Assembly (NCBI GenBank): GCA_946405805.1
Contig: CAMJIL010000002.1
Coordinates: forward strand, 27,663 to 91,662
Origin: an uncultured Prevotellaceae bacterium
GTDB taxonomy: Bacteria > Bacteroidota > Bacteroidia > Bacteroidales > Bacteroidaceae
Reading direction: 5' to 3'
DNA: 64,000 nucleotides
Part shown: one piece after another, positions 11,216 to 27,413 of the stretch
Layout: every line of letters begins with the position of its first letter
How positions within the stretch are numbered: position 1 is the stretch's first letter
Position numbers and translations under genes: made by a program
The notes under the pieces: generated by a model
What the model was told of the DNA's origin: nothing
Seen by the model: only the letters and a program-made list of their open reading frames with translations
Databases searched by the model: none

Positions 11216-12654
11216 CCATTGAACTTGGTTCAACAAAAATCCGCGGTATTGCAGGTAAAAAGAATCCTGACGGTACTATCAGTGTTCTTGCTCTTTCCGA
11301 AGAAGATGCTACTCAATGCATCAGGAAGGGCGTAGTGTATAACATTGATAAGACTACACAAGCCATCAGTAACATCATCCAGCGCCTTCGCGCACAGTTA
11401 AAGACAGGCATAAAACAGGTTTTCGTCGGCATTGGCGGACAATCAATCCACTCTCATCACAACCTGCTGTTCTGCGACATGCCAGGCACTGAGGGTGGTA
11501 TCGTTTCACAGCAACTCATCGTGGAGATGATGGATGAAAACCGCGCTACAGAATATAGCGACAAGGAGGTTCTCGATGTTCATGTTCAGGAATATCGCGC
11601 AGACAACCTTATGCAGTCTGATCCTGTTGGTATTCCATGCACACGTTTGGAAGGTAACTTCCTTAACATCCTGCAGAACAAACGCCACTATCAGAATCTT
11701 CTAAAGTGTTTTGCAAATGCTGACGTGAAGATAGCTGATATCTATCTCGCTCCTATAGCATTGGCTGACGTTGTATTAACACCTACCGAGAAGAGAAGCG
11801 GATGTATGCTCGTTGATTTAGGTGCTGATACAACAACGGTGGTTGTCTATTATAAGAATATAGTACGCCACGTTGCTGTAATTCCTCTTGGTGGTAACAG
11901 CATAACGAAAGACCTCTGTGCGCTGCAACTCGAGGAACAGGATGCAGAGAAGGTAAAGACAAAATATGCCTCTGCCTTTACTCCGGAGAATGAAGTTGAT
12001 GGTGATGAGCAATATAATCTCTCACCTACTATCTCCGTTCCTGCCGTAAAGGTTATTGATCTTGTAGAGGCTCGCGTTGACGAGATAATCACCAATGCAT
12101 GGAACCAAGTTCCAGGCGAATTTGCAGAGAAACTTCTTGGTGGCATTGTCCTCACAGGTGGTGGTGCACAACTGAAGAATATCACTAATGCCTTCCGCAA
12201 GATTACCAGCATTGAGCAGATACGCATTGCAAAAGATAGTAATGAGGCTTTCACGCCGCAACCAATCGTACCAACCTCTTTCACTCAAAACACTCTCGTT
12301 GGCATCCTTGTCAAGGGTGACCAGAACTGTTGGGCCGATGCTGCAACACCAAGGGCTAACACAGACATGTTCGAGACTCCTGTTGCTCCTGCTGCAGAAG
12401 AGAGAAAGACATCAGAGCAGACCGCTCCTCTCTCTGGTTTCCAAACCTTCGACAATGCTGCCACTAATATAGAAATCAAACAGAAGGAAGACCCTAAGAA
12501 GGAAGAAATAAAGGAAGAGACTCCTATCACAGAGGAGGACATTCTGATAAGACAATATAGAGAACAACAAGAGAAGCGTAAAGAGCAGAATAAAGACTCT
12601 CTTGGCAACAAAATTTCTCGTTGGATTCAAGCACTCACTAACCCAGAAGAATAA
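11191..12654 (+). CDS. ftsA: Cell division protein FtsA
   Basis: AIELGSTKIRGIAG, DLGADTTTVVVY, LTGGGAQLKNI actin-fold motifs. Confidence 0.95.
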   Translation: MSTKNFIVAIELGSTKIRGIAGKKNPDGTISVLALSEEDATQCIRKGVVYNIDKTTQAISNIIQRLRAQLKTGIKQVFVGIGGQSIHSHHNLLFCDMPGTEGGIVSQQLIVEMMDENRATEYSDKEVLDVHVQEYRADNLMQSDPVGIPCTRLEGNFLNILQNKRHYQNLLKCFANADVKIADIYLAPIALADVVLTPTEKRSGCMLVDLGADTTTVVVYYKNIVRHVAVIPLGGNSITKDLCALQLEEQDAEKVKTKYASAFTPENEVDGDEQYNLSPTISVPAVKVIDLVEARVDEIITNAWNQVPGEFAEKLLGGIVLTGGGAQLKNITNAFRKITSIEQIRIAKDSNEAFTPQPIVPTSFTQNTLVGILVKGDQNCWADAATPRANTDMFETPVAPAAEERKTSEQTAPLSGFQTFDNAATNIEIKQKEDPKKEEIKEETPITEEDILIRQYREQQEKRKEQNKDSLGNKISRWIQALTNPEE

Positions 12655-12659
12655 AAACT

Positions 12660-13919
12660 ATGACAGACATTATTGATTTCGGTCCTGTGACCCAGAATAA
12701 GAGCATCATCAAAGTTATTGGCGTTGGTGGTGGTGGTGGTAATGCAGTAAACCACATGTATCGCGAGGGAGTACACGATGTATCCTTTGTTCTTTGTAAT
12801 ACAGATGCTCAGGCACTGGCTGACTCTCCTGTGCCTATCCATCTGCAGTTAGGTAAGGAAGGCCTTGGTGCTGGCAACCGTCCAGAAAGAGCTCGTAATG
12901 CTGCCGAGGAGAGTATTGAGCAGATTCGCGACATGCTCAATGACGGCACACGCATGGCATTTATCACGGCCGGCATGGGCGGTGGTACCGGAACTGGTGC
13001 GGCACCGGTCATAGCACGCGAAAGCCGGGCTCTCGATATCCTTACCGTAGGTATTGTGACTATACCATTCAAGTTCGAAGGTGCTCGCAAAATCAATCAG
13101 GCCCTCGATGGTGTGGAGGAGATGGCAAAGAATGTCGATGCCCTCCTCGTCATAAATAACGAACGTCTGCGCTCTATCTATGGTGAGTTGTCTATGATGG
13201 AAGCTTTCGCAAAGGCTGACGACACACTCTCCGTAGCAGCAAAGAGTATTGCAGAGATAATCACCGTGCATGGTACTATAAACCTCGATTTCAACGATGT
13301 TAAGACCGTTCTGAAGGATGGTGGTGTAGCCATCATGTCAACAGGTTATGGTGAAGGTGACGGACGTGTCAAGAAGGCTATTGCCGACGCTCTCCACTCT
13401 CCATTGCTCAATGATAACGACATCTTCAATTCCAAGAAGATTCTCCTCTCCCTCTCCTTCCGTGGCGACGATGCAGAGAATAAGGGCCTCATGATGGATG
13501 AGATGAATGATATCAACGATTTCATGGATCAATTCGGTCCCGACTTCGAACTCAAATGGGGTACTGCCAACGACCCATCTTTAGGCGAGAAGGTCAAGAT
13601 TACCATCCTTGCGACCGGCTTTGGTATTGCCGATATCAACGAGGCTCTTGCTGACCGTGTTCGTAGCAAGAAGACACCAGAGGAGCTTGCTAAGGAGGCA
13701 GAAGAAGCTGAACGTCGTCAACGTATGCAGGAGCGTCTTGAGAAGTACTATGGCAGCGATGGCAGCAACTCGCTGAAGAAGAGAGCTCATAAACTCTTCG
13801 TCTTCTCCAACGAAGACCTTGATGATGATGATCTCATCCTCGCTGTTGAGAATACGCCTACAGCATATCGCACGCGTTCACAACTCGAAAATCTCAACAA
13901 CCATATCTATACAGTGTGA
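12660..13919 (+). CDS. ftsZ: Cell division GTPase FtsZ
   Basis: GVGGGGGNAVNHM, GGGTGTGAAP tubulin signature. Confidence 0.97.
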   Translation: MTDIIDFGPVTQNKSIIKVIGVGGGGGNAVNHMYREGVHDVSFVLCNTDAQALADSPVPIHLQLGKEGLGAGNRPERARNAAEESIEQIRDMLNDGTRMAFITAGMGGGTGTGAAPVIARESRALDILTVGIVTIPFKFEGARKINQALDGVEEMAKNVDALLVINNERLRSIYGELSMMEAFAKADDTLSVAAKSIAEIITVHGTINLDFNDVKTVLKDGGVAIMSTGYGEGDGRVKKAIADALHSPLLNDNDIFNSKKILLSLSFRGDDAENKGLMMDEMNDINDFMDQFGPDFELKWGTANDPSLGEKVKITILATGFGIADINEALADRVRSKKTPEELAKEAEEAERRQRMQERLEKYYGSDGSNSLKKRAHKLFVFSNEDLDDDDLILAVENTPTAYRTRSQLENLNNHIYTV

Positions 13920-15184
13920 ATTGGGAACAGCTCATATCGCAAAAGCGTCTCGGACAGGAGTTGAGACATACTGAACGCCGGGATGATCGCTCAGAATTCA
14001 AACGCGACTACGACCGTCTCATCTTTTCTGCACCCTTCCGGAGGATGCAGAATAAGACACAGGTCTTTCCACTTCCCGGCAGTGTCTTTGTCCACAACCG
14101 CCTCACCCACTCTCTTGAGGTGGCTTCCGTTGGAATGTCGTTAGGCAATGACATCAATCGCGGTAACAGCCTCGGCACTATAGTGGCAACAGCATGTTTG
14201 GCGCACGATATGGGCAATCCGCCATTCGGACACTCTGGCGAGAAAGCAATCCAAACATTCTTCACCGAAGGTCCCGGCAACATCCTGAAAGATATGATTT
14301 CACCGGAGGTGTGGAGCGACATCACCCATTTTGAGGGCAATGCCAACGCTTTCCGCCTCCTCACACATCGTTTCCAAGGTCGACGCGAAGGTGGATATGC
14401 TATGACCTATACCTCTCTCGCCAGCATTGTGAAATATCCCTACCCTTCCACGCAGGCTACTCCAGAACATCCTAAGTTCGGATATTTCTCCAGTGAGGCG
14501 GCTACCTTCAACAAGATATGCGACGAACTGGGTATGATAGGACGTCATCCATTGGTATATCTCGTAGAGGCGGCCGATGATATCTGCTACGAGATAATGG
14601 ATATCGAAGATGCTCACAAACTGAAACTTCTTTCTGACGAAGAGACCCTTTCTCTGTTGTTCGCCTTCTTCGAAGAGGATGTGCAGCAGAGCATCCGCGA
14701 ACGCATCAAGCGAGAGAATATCAGCGATGTCAACGAACAGGTTGTCTATCTGCGTGCCAGCGTCATCGGCAAGTTGGAGAACGAATGTGTCAAGGCCTTC
14801 CTCGACAACGAGGAAGCTATAATGAATGGCACCTTCACAGGTAGCCTCATCGGACATATCAGCCCACGTCAACGCGATGCTTATATAAGATGTACTGAGG
14901 TAGCCTTCAAGCGTATCTACAAGTCCAAGTCCGTCCTTGATATCGAACTTGGGGGTTATAGCATTATCGAGACTCTTATGACAAAGATGGTGGAGGCAAT
15001 CCTCCATCCTGACAGATATTACTCCAAGCAACTGCTCATGAGGGTCAGCAGCCAGTACGAAATAGGTGCGCCTGACCTCGAAACACGCATCATGGCAGTA
15101 CTCGACTTCATCTCTGGTATGACAGACGTCTTTGCCCTCGACTTTTACCAGAAAATCAATGGCACCTCGCTGCCAATAGTGTAG
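13916..15184 (+). CDS. dgt: dGTP triphosphohydrolase-like HD protein
   Basis: RDRSEFKRDYDRLIFSAPFRRMQNKTQVFPL, HSLEVASVG, AHDMGNPPFGHSGE. Confidence 0.92.
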   Translation: MNWEQLISQKRLGQELRHTERRDDRSEFKRDYDRLIFSAPFRRMQNKTQVFPLPGSVFVHNRLTHSLEVASVGMSLGNDINRGNSLGTIVATACLAHDMGNPPFGHSGEKAIQTFFTEGPGNILKDMISPEVWSDITHFEGNANAFRLLTHRFQGRREGGYAMTYTSLASIVKYPYPSTQATPEHPKFGYFSSEAATFNKICDELGMIGRHPLVYLVEAADDICYEIMDIEDAHKLKLLSDEETLSLLFAFFEEDVQQSIRERIKRENISDVNEQVVYLRASVIGKLENECVKAFLDNEEAIMNGTFTGSLIGHISPRQRDAYIRCTEVAFKRIYKSKSVLDIELGGYSIIETLMTKMVEAILHPDRYYSKQLLMRVSSQYEIGAPDLETRIMAVLDFISGMTDVFALDFYQKINGTSLPIV

Positions 15185-15256
15185 TGGGTAACGGTTAAAG
15201 GTTAAAGGTTAAAGAGGTTCTTGAAGTTTTCGTTTTCGTTTTGGTTTTCGTTGATA

Positions 15257-16000
15257 ATGCTTCAATTAAAAAATCTTACCATCGGATATAAAGGCAATGT
15301 GATTGCCAGCAACGTTTCTGCGGAGTTGCAGAGCGGTAGGCTAACATATCTTCTGGGTGTTAACGGTTGCGGCAAGAGTACCTTGCTGCGCACTATGTGT
15401 GGCTTTCTGCCGCCACTGGACGGAGAGATTTTTGTTGGCGACGAGAACCTAAACGATCTGACAGCATCGGAGAAATCGCGAAAAATTAGCATCGTCTTGA
15501 CACATAACGAAGAAGTCCGTGGCATGACGGTGTGGGATGTTGTAGCAATGGGCCGAAGTCCATACACGGGATTCTGGGGTCACCTGACAGACGAAGACAA
15601 GAGGATTATCCGAGAGAGTCTTGATATGGTAGGCATTAACTGTCAACTGTCAACTGTCAACTGTCAACTGTCAATGCTCAACCGACGGATTACTGAGATA
15701 TCAGACGGCGAACGCCAGAAGGTGATGATAGCAAAGGCTATAGCACAGCAGACGCCAGTGATACTACTCGACGAACCGACAGCCTTCCTCGATTACCCCA
15801 GCAAACGCCGTATGTTCAGGTTGCTGACACAGGTGGCAAGAGATTTAAACAAAGCGATACTATTGTCCACACACGACATAGACCATGCAAAGCGCTTTGG
15901 AGACCTTGCATGGATGATGGATAAAGGACAACTGAGATGTTCTTCGTTTGAAGAACTCATAGCAGAAAAGCCCGACTTCTTCTCGTCAGAAGAAGATTGA
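15257..16000 (+). CDS. FecE/BtuD-like ABC transporter ATP-binding protein (start placed at MLQLKNLTIG)
   Basis: GVNGCGKSTLLR Walker A, SDGERQKVMIAKA signature, VILLDEPTAFLD Walker B; in-frame heptamer insertion before the signature. Confidence 0.9.
   Translation: MLQLKNLTIGYKGNVIASNVSAELQSGRLTYLLGVNGCGKSTLLRTMCGFLPPLDGEIFVGDENLNDLTASEKSRKISIVLTHNEEVRGMTVWDVVAMGRSPYTGFWGHLTDEDKRIIRESLDMVGINCQLSTVNCQLSMLNRRITEISDGERQKVMIAKAIAQQTPVILLDEPTAFLDYPSKRRMFRLLTQVARDLNKAILLSTHDIDHAKRFGDLAWMMDKGQLRCSSFEELIAEKPDFFSSEED
15638..15674 (+). repeat. In-frame heptamer repeat (aactgtc) x5 in the ABC ATPase gene
   Basis: aactgtcaactgtcaactgtcaactgtcaactgtcaa encodes NCQLSTVNCQLS. Confidence 0.95.
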
Positions 16001-16028
16001 TTTGGCAGAATCTTAGCAGACAAACAAA

Positions 16029-18974
16029 ATGAAACAAACACTCACAAGTCATGTCAACTCGGCTTTGCCGAGGTCAAAAGTCAAAGGTCAAAGGTCAAAG
16101 GTTTTTTACATTTTACATCTTACATCTTACTTATTTGTGCTGTGGCTGGCAGCGTTCTGTACCCCTGTTTTTTCGCAGGAAGCAAAAGGCCTGAATCTGG
16201 CAGAGATTGACAAACAAGTAATTCCCGAAGACACCGCAGTGCGCAAAGGCGTGCTGTCGAACGGACTGACATATTATGTCTGCAAGAGCAACAACCCCGC
16301 AAAGCAGGCATTCTTTTACCTGTTGGTGAAGGCTGGCTCTGTCGTAGAGCAGGACAATGAGCGTGGTATCGCCCACTTCACGGAACACATGATGTTTAAA
16401 GGCACGAAGCATTTCCCAGGCAGTGTGATAAATTTCTTCCGCCGCAACGGCCTGCAGTTCGGTCATGACTCCAATGCCTTTACGGGTTTTGAGACTGTAC
16501 GCTATCAGCTGAATGCCATTCCTGTGGACAACACACTGCTGATGGATTCATGCCTGCTATTGCTTCGCGATTGGGCCGTCGATGCTATTATTGATGCTAA
16601 GGACGTAGAGAGCGAACATAATGTTGTAGTGGAGGAATGGCGTTCCAGAAACATCATATCCTTTGCAGATCAGTTGCAGAAAGATATCTATGGCAACTCT
16701 ATATATGCTAATCGCACGCCCATTGGCGACATGAACATTGTGAAAAACTGCTCGCAACAGTTGGTGCGCAATTTCTATGATCGCTGGTATCAACCCCAGA
16801 ACCAAGCCGTAGTGGTGGTGGGCGACTTCGATCCCGACCAGATGGTGAAAAAGGTAAAGAAGATGTTTGGCGACCGTAAACGTGGCAAGACCATACCACC
16901 TACCCCATCGGTCATTCCCGACACCGAAACACCGAAAACACTGCTGTCTGCTAACAAACAGCAAGCCTTCTGTTCCATCGGGCTGATAACGAGAATGACC
17001 AAGAACCCATTGGCACAGCTTAATACGGTAGGTGGCATGAAGACCGCCATACTACGAGACGAGATAAAGAGGGCGATGGGCAAGAAACTCAACAGTCTCA
17101 AGGCAAAATATGCAGATATTATCAGCGGTGACGTTACAAGATTAGACCTTGCCGACCTTAGCGACAAGCTATGGATATTTGACCTGTCAGCACCTCGGGC
17201 TAATCAATGGCTTCGCACACTGGAGCTGATGGCGAAGCAGGTGGAAGTGATTCGCCGTAAAGGGTTTGGCGATAAATATTGGAAACAGAACCATAGCTTT
17301 ACCGACCCCGAATACAATGCCGACTCTACTGCCATCATCCTTGCTGATACAGCATTTGCAAAAAATGATAATAACGTCAGAAGTTCAGACTATGTCAACA
17401 GATGCATCAATAACTTCTTCTGGGGCGAACCCATCATATCAGACATGGCACGCCAGTTGGCTGAGCGCCATATCAAGAACAATATCACTGCAGACGAGTT
17501 GCGTGAGGAGTTCTGCCGCATGACCAGCGGACGCAATATGCTGATAGGCGTAATGATGACCGACAGCACAACATTGCCTAAGAAAGAAGAAGTGGAAACC
17601 ATGTGGCAACGTGTGAAGCAGATGACCGACGAGGAATTGTCAGAAGTAGAGGTGGAAGAGGCAAAGAAACTGGAGCGTATCAATGTGGACAGCCTCGACA
17701 TCCCCACCATTTCAGGCACTATCGTCAGCCAGAAGGTGCTCAACGACAGCATCAGCGAGGTGATGTTGTCCAACGGCATAAAAGTAGTGTTCATGAAACA
17801 GAAAACTGATGCTGACATGATAAACTTCATGATTCGTCGTCCACAGGGCTTTTCTGCGCTCAACAATGATGACATCCACTACCACGATATGCTGGGCAGC
17901 TGCATCAGGAAATACGAATGCTGGAATGGAGCGACGACAATCAATGTAGAGGGCTTTGACGACAGCTACGACCACTCGGCTCGGTGGATACCAGGCGACA
18001 GCCTAAATGCCTTCAGGGTGGAGTGTACGCTGAAGATGATTTACAAGTCGCTGACTTCGACCGAGGTGGACTCCGTAGAGTTTGCCGAGCATAAGCAGAG
18101 ACTGCTGGCATCGGCCATCACCACATCAAGCCCCTTGGCGCAGTCGGCATTGAAGGTAAGACTGATGACGAATGCAGAGACAAAACGTCTGATGCCCCCG
18201 TCAGCAGATGAAATCGCTTCGTACAACGTTGACCACTTGCGTGAACTGGTGAAAGAGTACTATTCCAACTACAACGGCTCCGTGATGGTGGTACAGGGTG
18301 ATGTTGGTGCCGACAGCATAATGCCATATATCCTGAAATATATCGGTGCCCTTCCATCGAAGCCCGAACGCGTGAAACGCCTGACGTGGCCTGCTGACCA
18401 TTACAAGACACAGAATACCGTAATGGTAGAGAAGATTGAAACCCCTGCCCCAATTTCTCAGGCCACACTGTTCTACACTTGGGAGAAAGGTTTTGAATAT
18501 ACGCAGCAGACACATGCCCACAACGAAGTGCTGAAGGGCGTGCTTGCCAACCTGCTCCTCCAGACGCTGCGTGTGCAGCATAGCGATGTCTATACCCCCC
18601 AGGTTCTGATGGAAGATGCACTGCTGCCAATACCACACATGAAAATTACCATCTCCTTCGCCTGCAACCCCACCCAGCGCGAACGCATCGCAAAAGATGT
18701 AGAGCAGATAGTGAAGCAGATGGCAGAGGGTGACCTCATCACTTGGGAGCTGATAGAAAGCTACCTCAAGACGTACGCAAGGGCGAATGCCAACTATAAG
18801 GGAAATGAATATACCCGTCGCCGCAACTACCTGACGCAGGAGCTTAACGGCATCGTGACAGAAGGTGTCGGCATGATATACGTCAGTCAGGTAACACCCG
18901 CATCGCTCAAGGCTCACCTCAAGAAACTGCTGACAAAAGGCAACCTGCACATCGGCTACCTAACCACCGAATAA
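16029..18974 (+). CDS. M16 family (insulinase/PqqL-like) zinc peptidase
   Basis: HFTEHMMFKG (HxxEH) with downstream VEEW Glu; signal peptide. Confidence 0.92.
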   Translation: MKQTLTSHVNSALPRSKVKGQRSKVFYILHLTSYLFVLWLAAFCTPVFSQEAKGLNLAEIDKQVIPEDTAVRKGVLSNGLTYYVCKSNNPAKQAFFYLLVKAGSVVEQDNERGIAHFTEHMMFKGTKHFPGSVINFFRRNGLQFGHDSNAFTGFETVRYQLNAIPVDNTLLMDSCLLLLRDWAVDAIIDAKDVESEHNVVVEEWRSRNIISFADQLQKDIYGNSIYANRTPIGDMNIVKNCSQQLVRNFYDRWYQPQNQAVVVVGDFDPDQMVKKVKKMFGDRKRGKTIPPTPSVIPDTETPKTLLSANKQQAFCSIGLITRMTKNPLAQLNTVGGMKTAILRDEIKRAMGKKLNSLKAKYADIISGDVTRLDLADLSDKLWIFDLSAPRANQWLRTLELMAKQVEVIRRKGFGDKYWKQNHSFTDPEYNADSTAIILADTAFAKNDNNVRSSDYVNRCINNFFWGEPIISDMARQLAERHIKNNITADELREEFCRMTSGRNMLIGVMMTDSTTLPKKEEVETMWQRVKQMTDEELSEVEVEEAKKLERINVDSLDIPTISGTIVSQKVLNDSISEVMLSNGIKVVFMKQKTDADMINFMIRRPQGFSALNNDDIHYHDMLGSCIRKYECWNGATTINVEGFDDSYDHSARWIPGDSLNAFRVECTLKMIYKSLTSTEVDSVEFAEHKQRLLASAITTSSPLAQSALKVRLMTNAETKRLMPPSADEIASYNVDHLRELVKEYYSNYNGSVMVVQGDVGADSIMPYILKYIGALPSKPERVKRLTWPADHYKTQNTVMVEKIETPAPISQATLFYTWEKGFEYTQQTHAHNEVLKGVLANLLLQTLRVQHSDVYTPQVLMEDALLPIPHMKITISFACNPTQRERIAKDVEQIVKQMAEGDLITWELIESYLKTYARANANYKGNEYTRRRNYLTQELNGIVTEGVGMIYVSQVTPASLKAHLKKLLTKGNLHIGYLTTE

Positions 18975-19082
18975 CAAGTTTATTTCTTCAAGATTATCAA
19001 AAACAATAAAGTACTCACCTGCGATTGTTCATAAGCACCTACTTATTTGCGATTACAATTTTGTATATTGCATCTGCATTTT

Positions 19083-25943
<6,861 letters not shown>

Positions 25944-25967
25944 ATCTTATCTGGTTATTATTGTAAA

Positions 25968-27323
25968 CTAAAAAAAGTTCATTGATTCAAGGAAGATGAT
26001 AAGGATGACGATAGGAACTATCCATCGAAGCATCATCAGGTTCAAGTATGTTACCGTTCTTGACCCTTGATATCTCGTTTTGGGGACAAACCATCCCGTG
26101 AACACTGCCGTACCCATCGCTCCAAGAGGTATCAGGATATCTGTGCAAAGGATATTTGAAGCGTCAAACAGATTCTTACCCATCACCGTAAGTCCATCAA
26201 CAGCTCCTGTCATCGACAGAATACACAGAGTATTGGTAATCAACTGTATCACACTTACGATAATCACACTCTGATGTCTGTTGAGTGGCCGTTTGGTATC
26301 TGCTGAAGCTTCATGAACAAAGGCCACCATTACCTCCATCAGTGAGATTGTTGAGGTGATAGCTGCCACACACATCAGGGAAAAGAAAGCCACACTCGTC
26401 AACGATGGTGAGAACATATGCTGGAATACCGCCGGCAGGGTGACAAAGGCCAGTTGAGGTCCCTCTGCAGGACTGAACCCATACGCAAACACCGCTGGAA
26501 ATACAATCATACCAGCCAGCAACGATACGAAAATAACCAGTCCTATCATCTGTATTGAAGTTCTAACTACATCGCTCTCTTGAGACTGTAACGTTTCTGC
26601 CTGTTCCTTTGGCATATAACTGCCGTAGGTGATGAGTATGCCCAAACCTATCGACAGGGTAAAGAAACTCAGCCCCACAGCCTCAAGGATTACCTTCGGA
26701 GTGAGTTTCGTGAAATCTGGCTCAAACAGGAATCGCAATCCTGTTGTACCACCATCCATAAATATCATGTGAGTTGCCATCACTATTAACATCAGAAATA
26801 GCAAAGGCATAAGAATCTTACTCAGACGTTCAATACCCTTATTTACATCAAACCACAATACCGCTGCTGTCAGTATAATAGAAAGTATAGCATACGATAT
26901 CATCGTTGGAGCCTGATGCTCGAAGGAAATAAAGAAATTATTCAATGCATCGGCATCCATACCGGCAAAGGCTCCCATCGCAGCCTCAACCATATAGTAG
27001 AAACACCATCCTGTAACCACAAAGTAGAAGCCTGTAAGCAACGTTACCGTTATCACCGTCATCCACGAGAGCCACTGCCACCGGTTAGTGCCGGTTAGGG
27101 TGCGGAAGGCTCCATAAGCACTCTTGCCCGACAGCTTACCTATTAGGAAATCATTCATTACCAGAGGCAATCCGAATATCAGGGAACACACCACATACAA
27201 TATGATGAAGGCACCACCGCCATTTTCACCAACTACATATGGAAATTTCCATATACTGCCTAAACCGACGGCACTGCCTGCTGCGGCTAACAATACTCCA
27301 ATCTTTGAAGAAAAAGAACTCAT
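25968..27323 (-). CDS. SNF family sodium-dependent amino-acid/solute transporter
   Basis: AAAGSAVGLGSIWKFPYVVGENGGGAF N-terminal signature; multipass. Confidence 0.92.
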   Translation of the reverse strand: MSSFSSKIGVLLAAAGSAVGLGSIWKFPYVVGENGGGAFIILYVVCSLIFGLPLVMNDFLIGKLSGKSAYGAFRTLTGTNRWQWLSWMTVITVTLLTGFYFVVTGWCFYYMVEAAMGAFAGMDADALNNFFISFEHQAPTMISYAILSIILTAAVLWFDVNKGIERLSKILMPLLFLMLIVMATHMIFMDGGTTGLRFLFEPDFTKLTPKVILEAVGLSFFTLSIGLGILITYGSYMPKEQAETLQSQESDVVRTSIQMIGLVIFVSLLAGMIVFPAVFAYGFSPAEGPQLAFVTLPAVFQHMFSPSLTSVAFFSLMCVAAITSTISLMEVMVAFVHEASADTKRPLNRHQSVIIVSVIQLITNTLCILSMTGAVDGLTVMGKNLFDASNILCTDILIPLGAMGTAVFTGWFVPKTRYQGSRTVTYLNLMMLRWIVPIVILIIFLESMNFF

Positions 27324-27413
27324 ATTTTTTTTGTTTTAGCTTTAGGATAATGCTTACAGGGCGCTAAATTACAAATATTTTTTTTATTAGCAATATTTTT
27401 TTCTATTTTTTTT

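Noticed and set aside
2450-13919. Absence of murF and ddl from the dcw cluster as an anomaly
   Set aside because: Placement of murF outside the cluster is common in Bacteroidetes, so this is not notable.
14300-15031. 243-aa ORF antisense to the dGTPase
   Set aside because: Antisense of a conserved enzyme; no motif or initiation context.
15638-15674. Possible CRISPR array or direct-repeat array
   Set aside because: Units are 7 bp and contiguous with no unique spacers; no cas genes anywhere in the window.
18201-18950. 249-aa ORF antisense to the M16 peptidase
   Set aside because: Shadow ORF opposite a conserved gene; composition typical of antisense translation.
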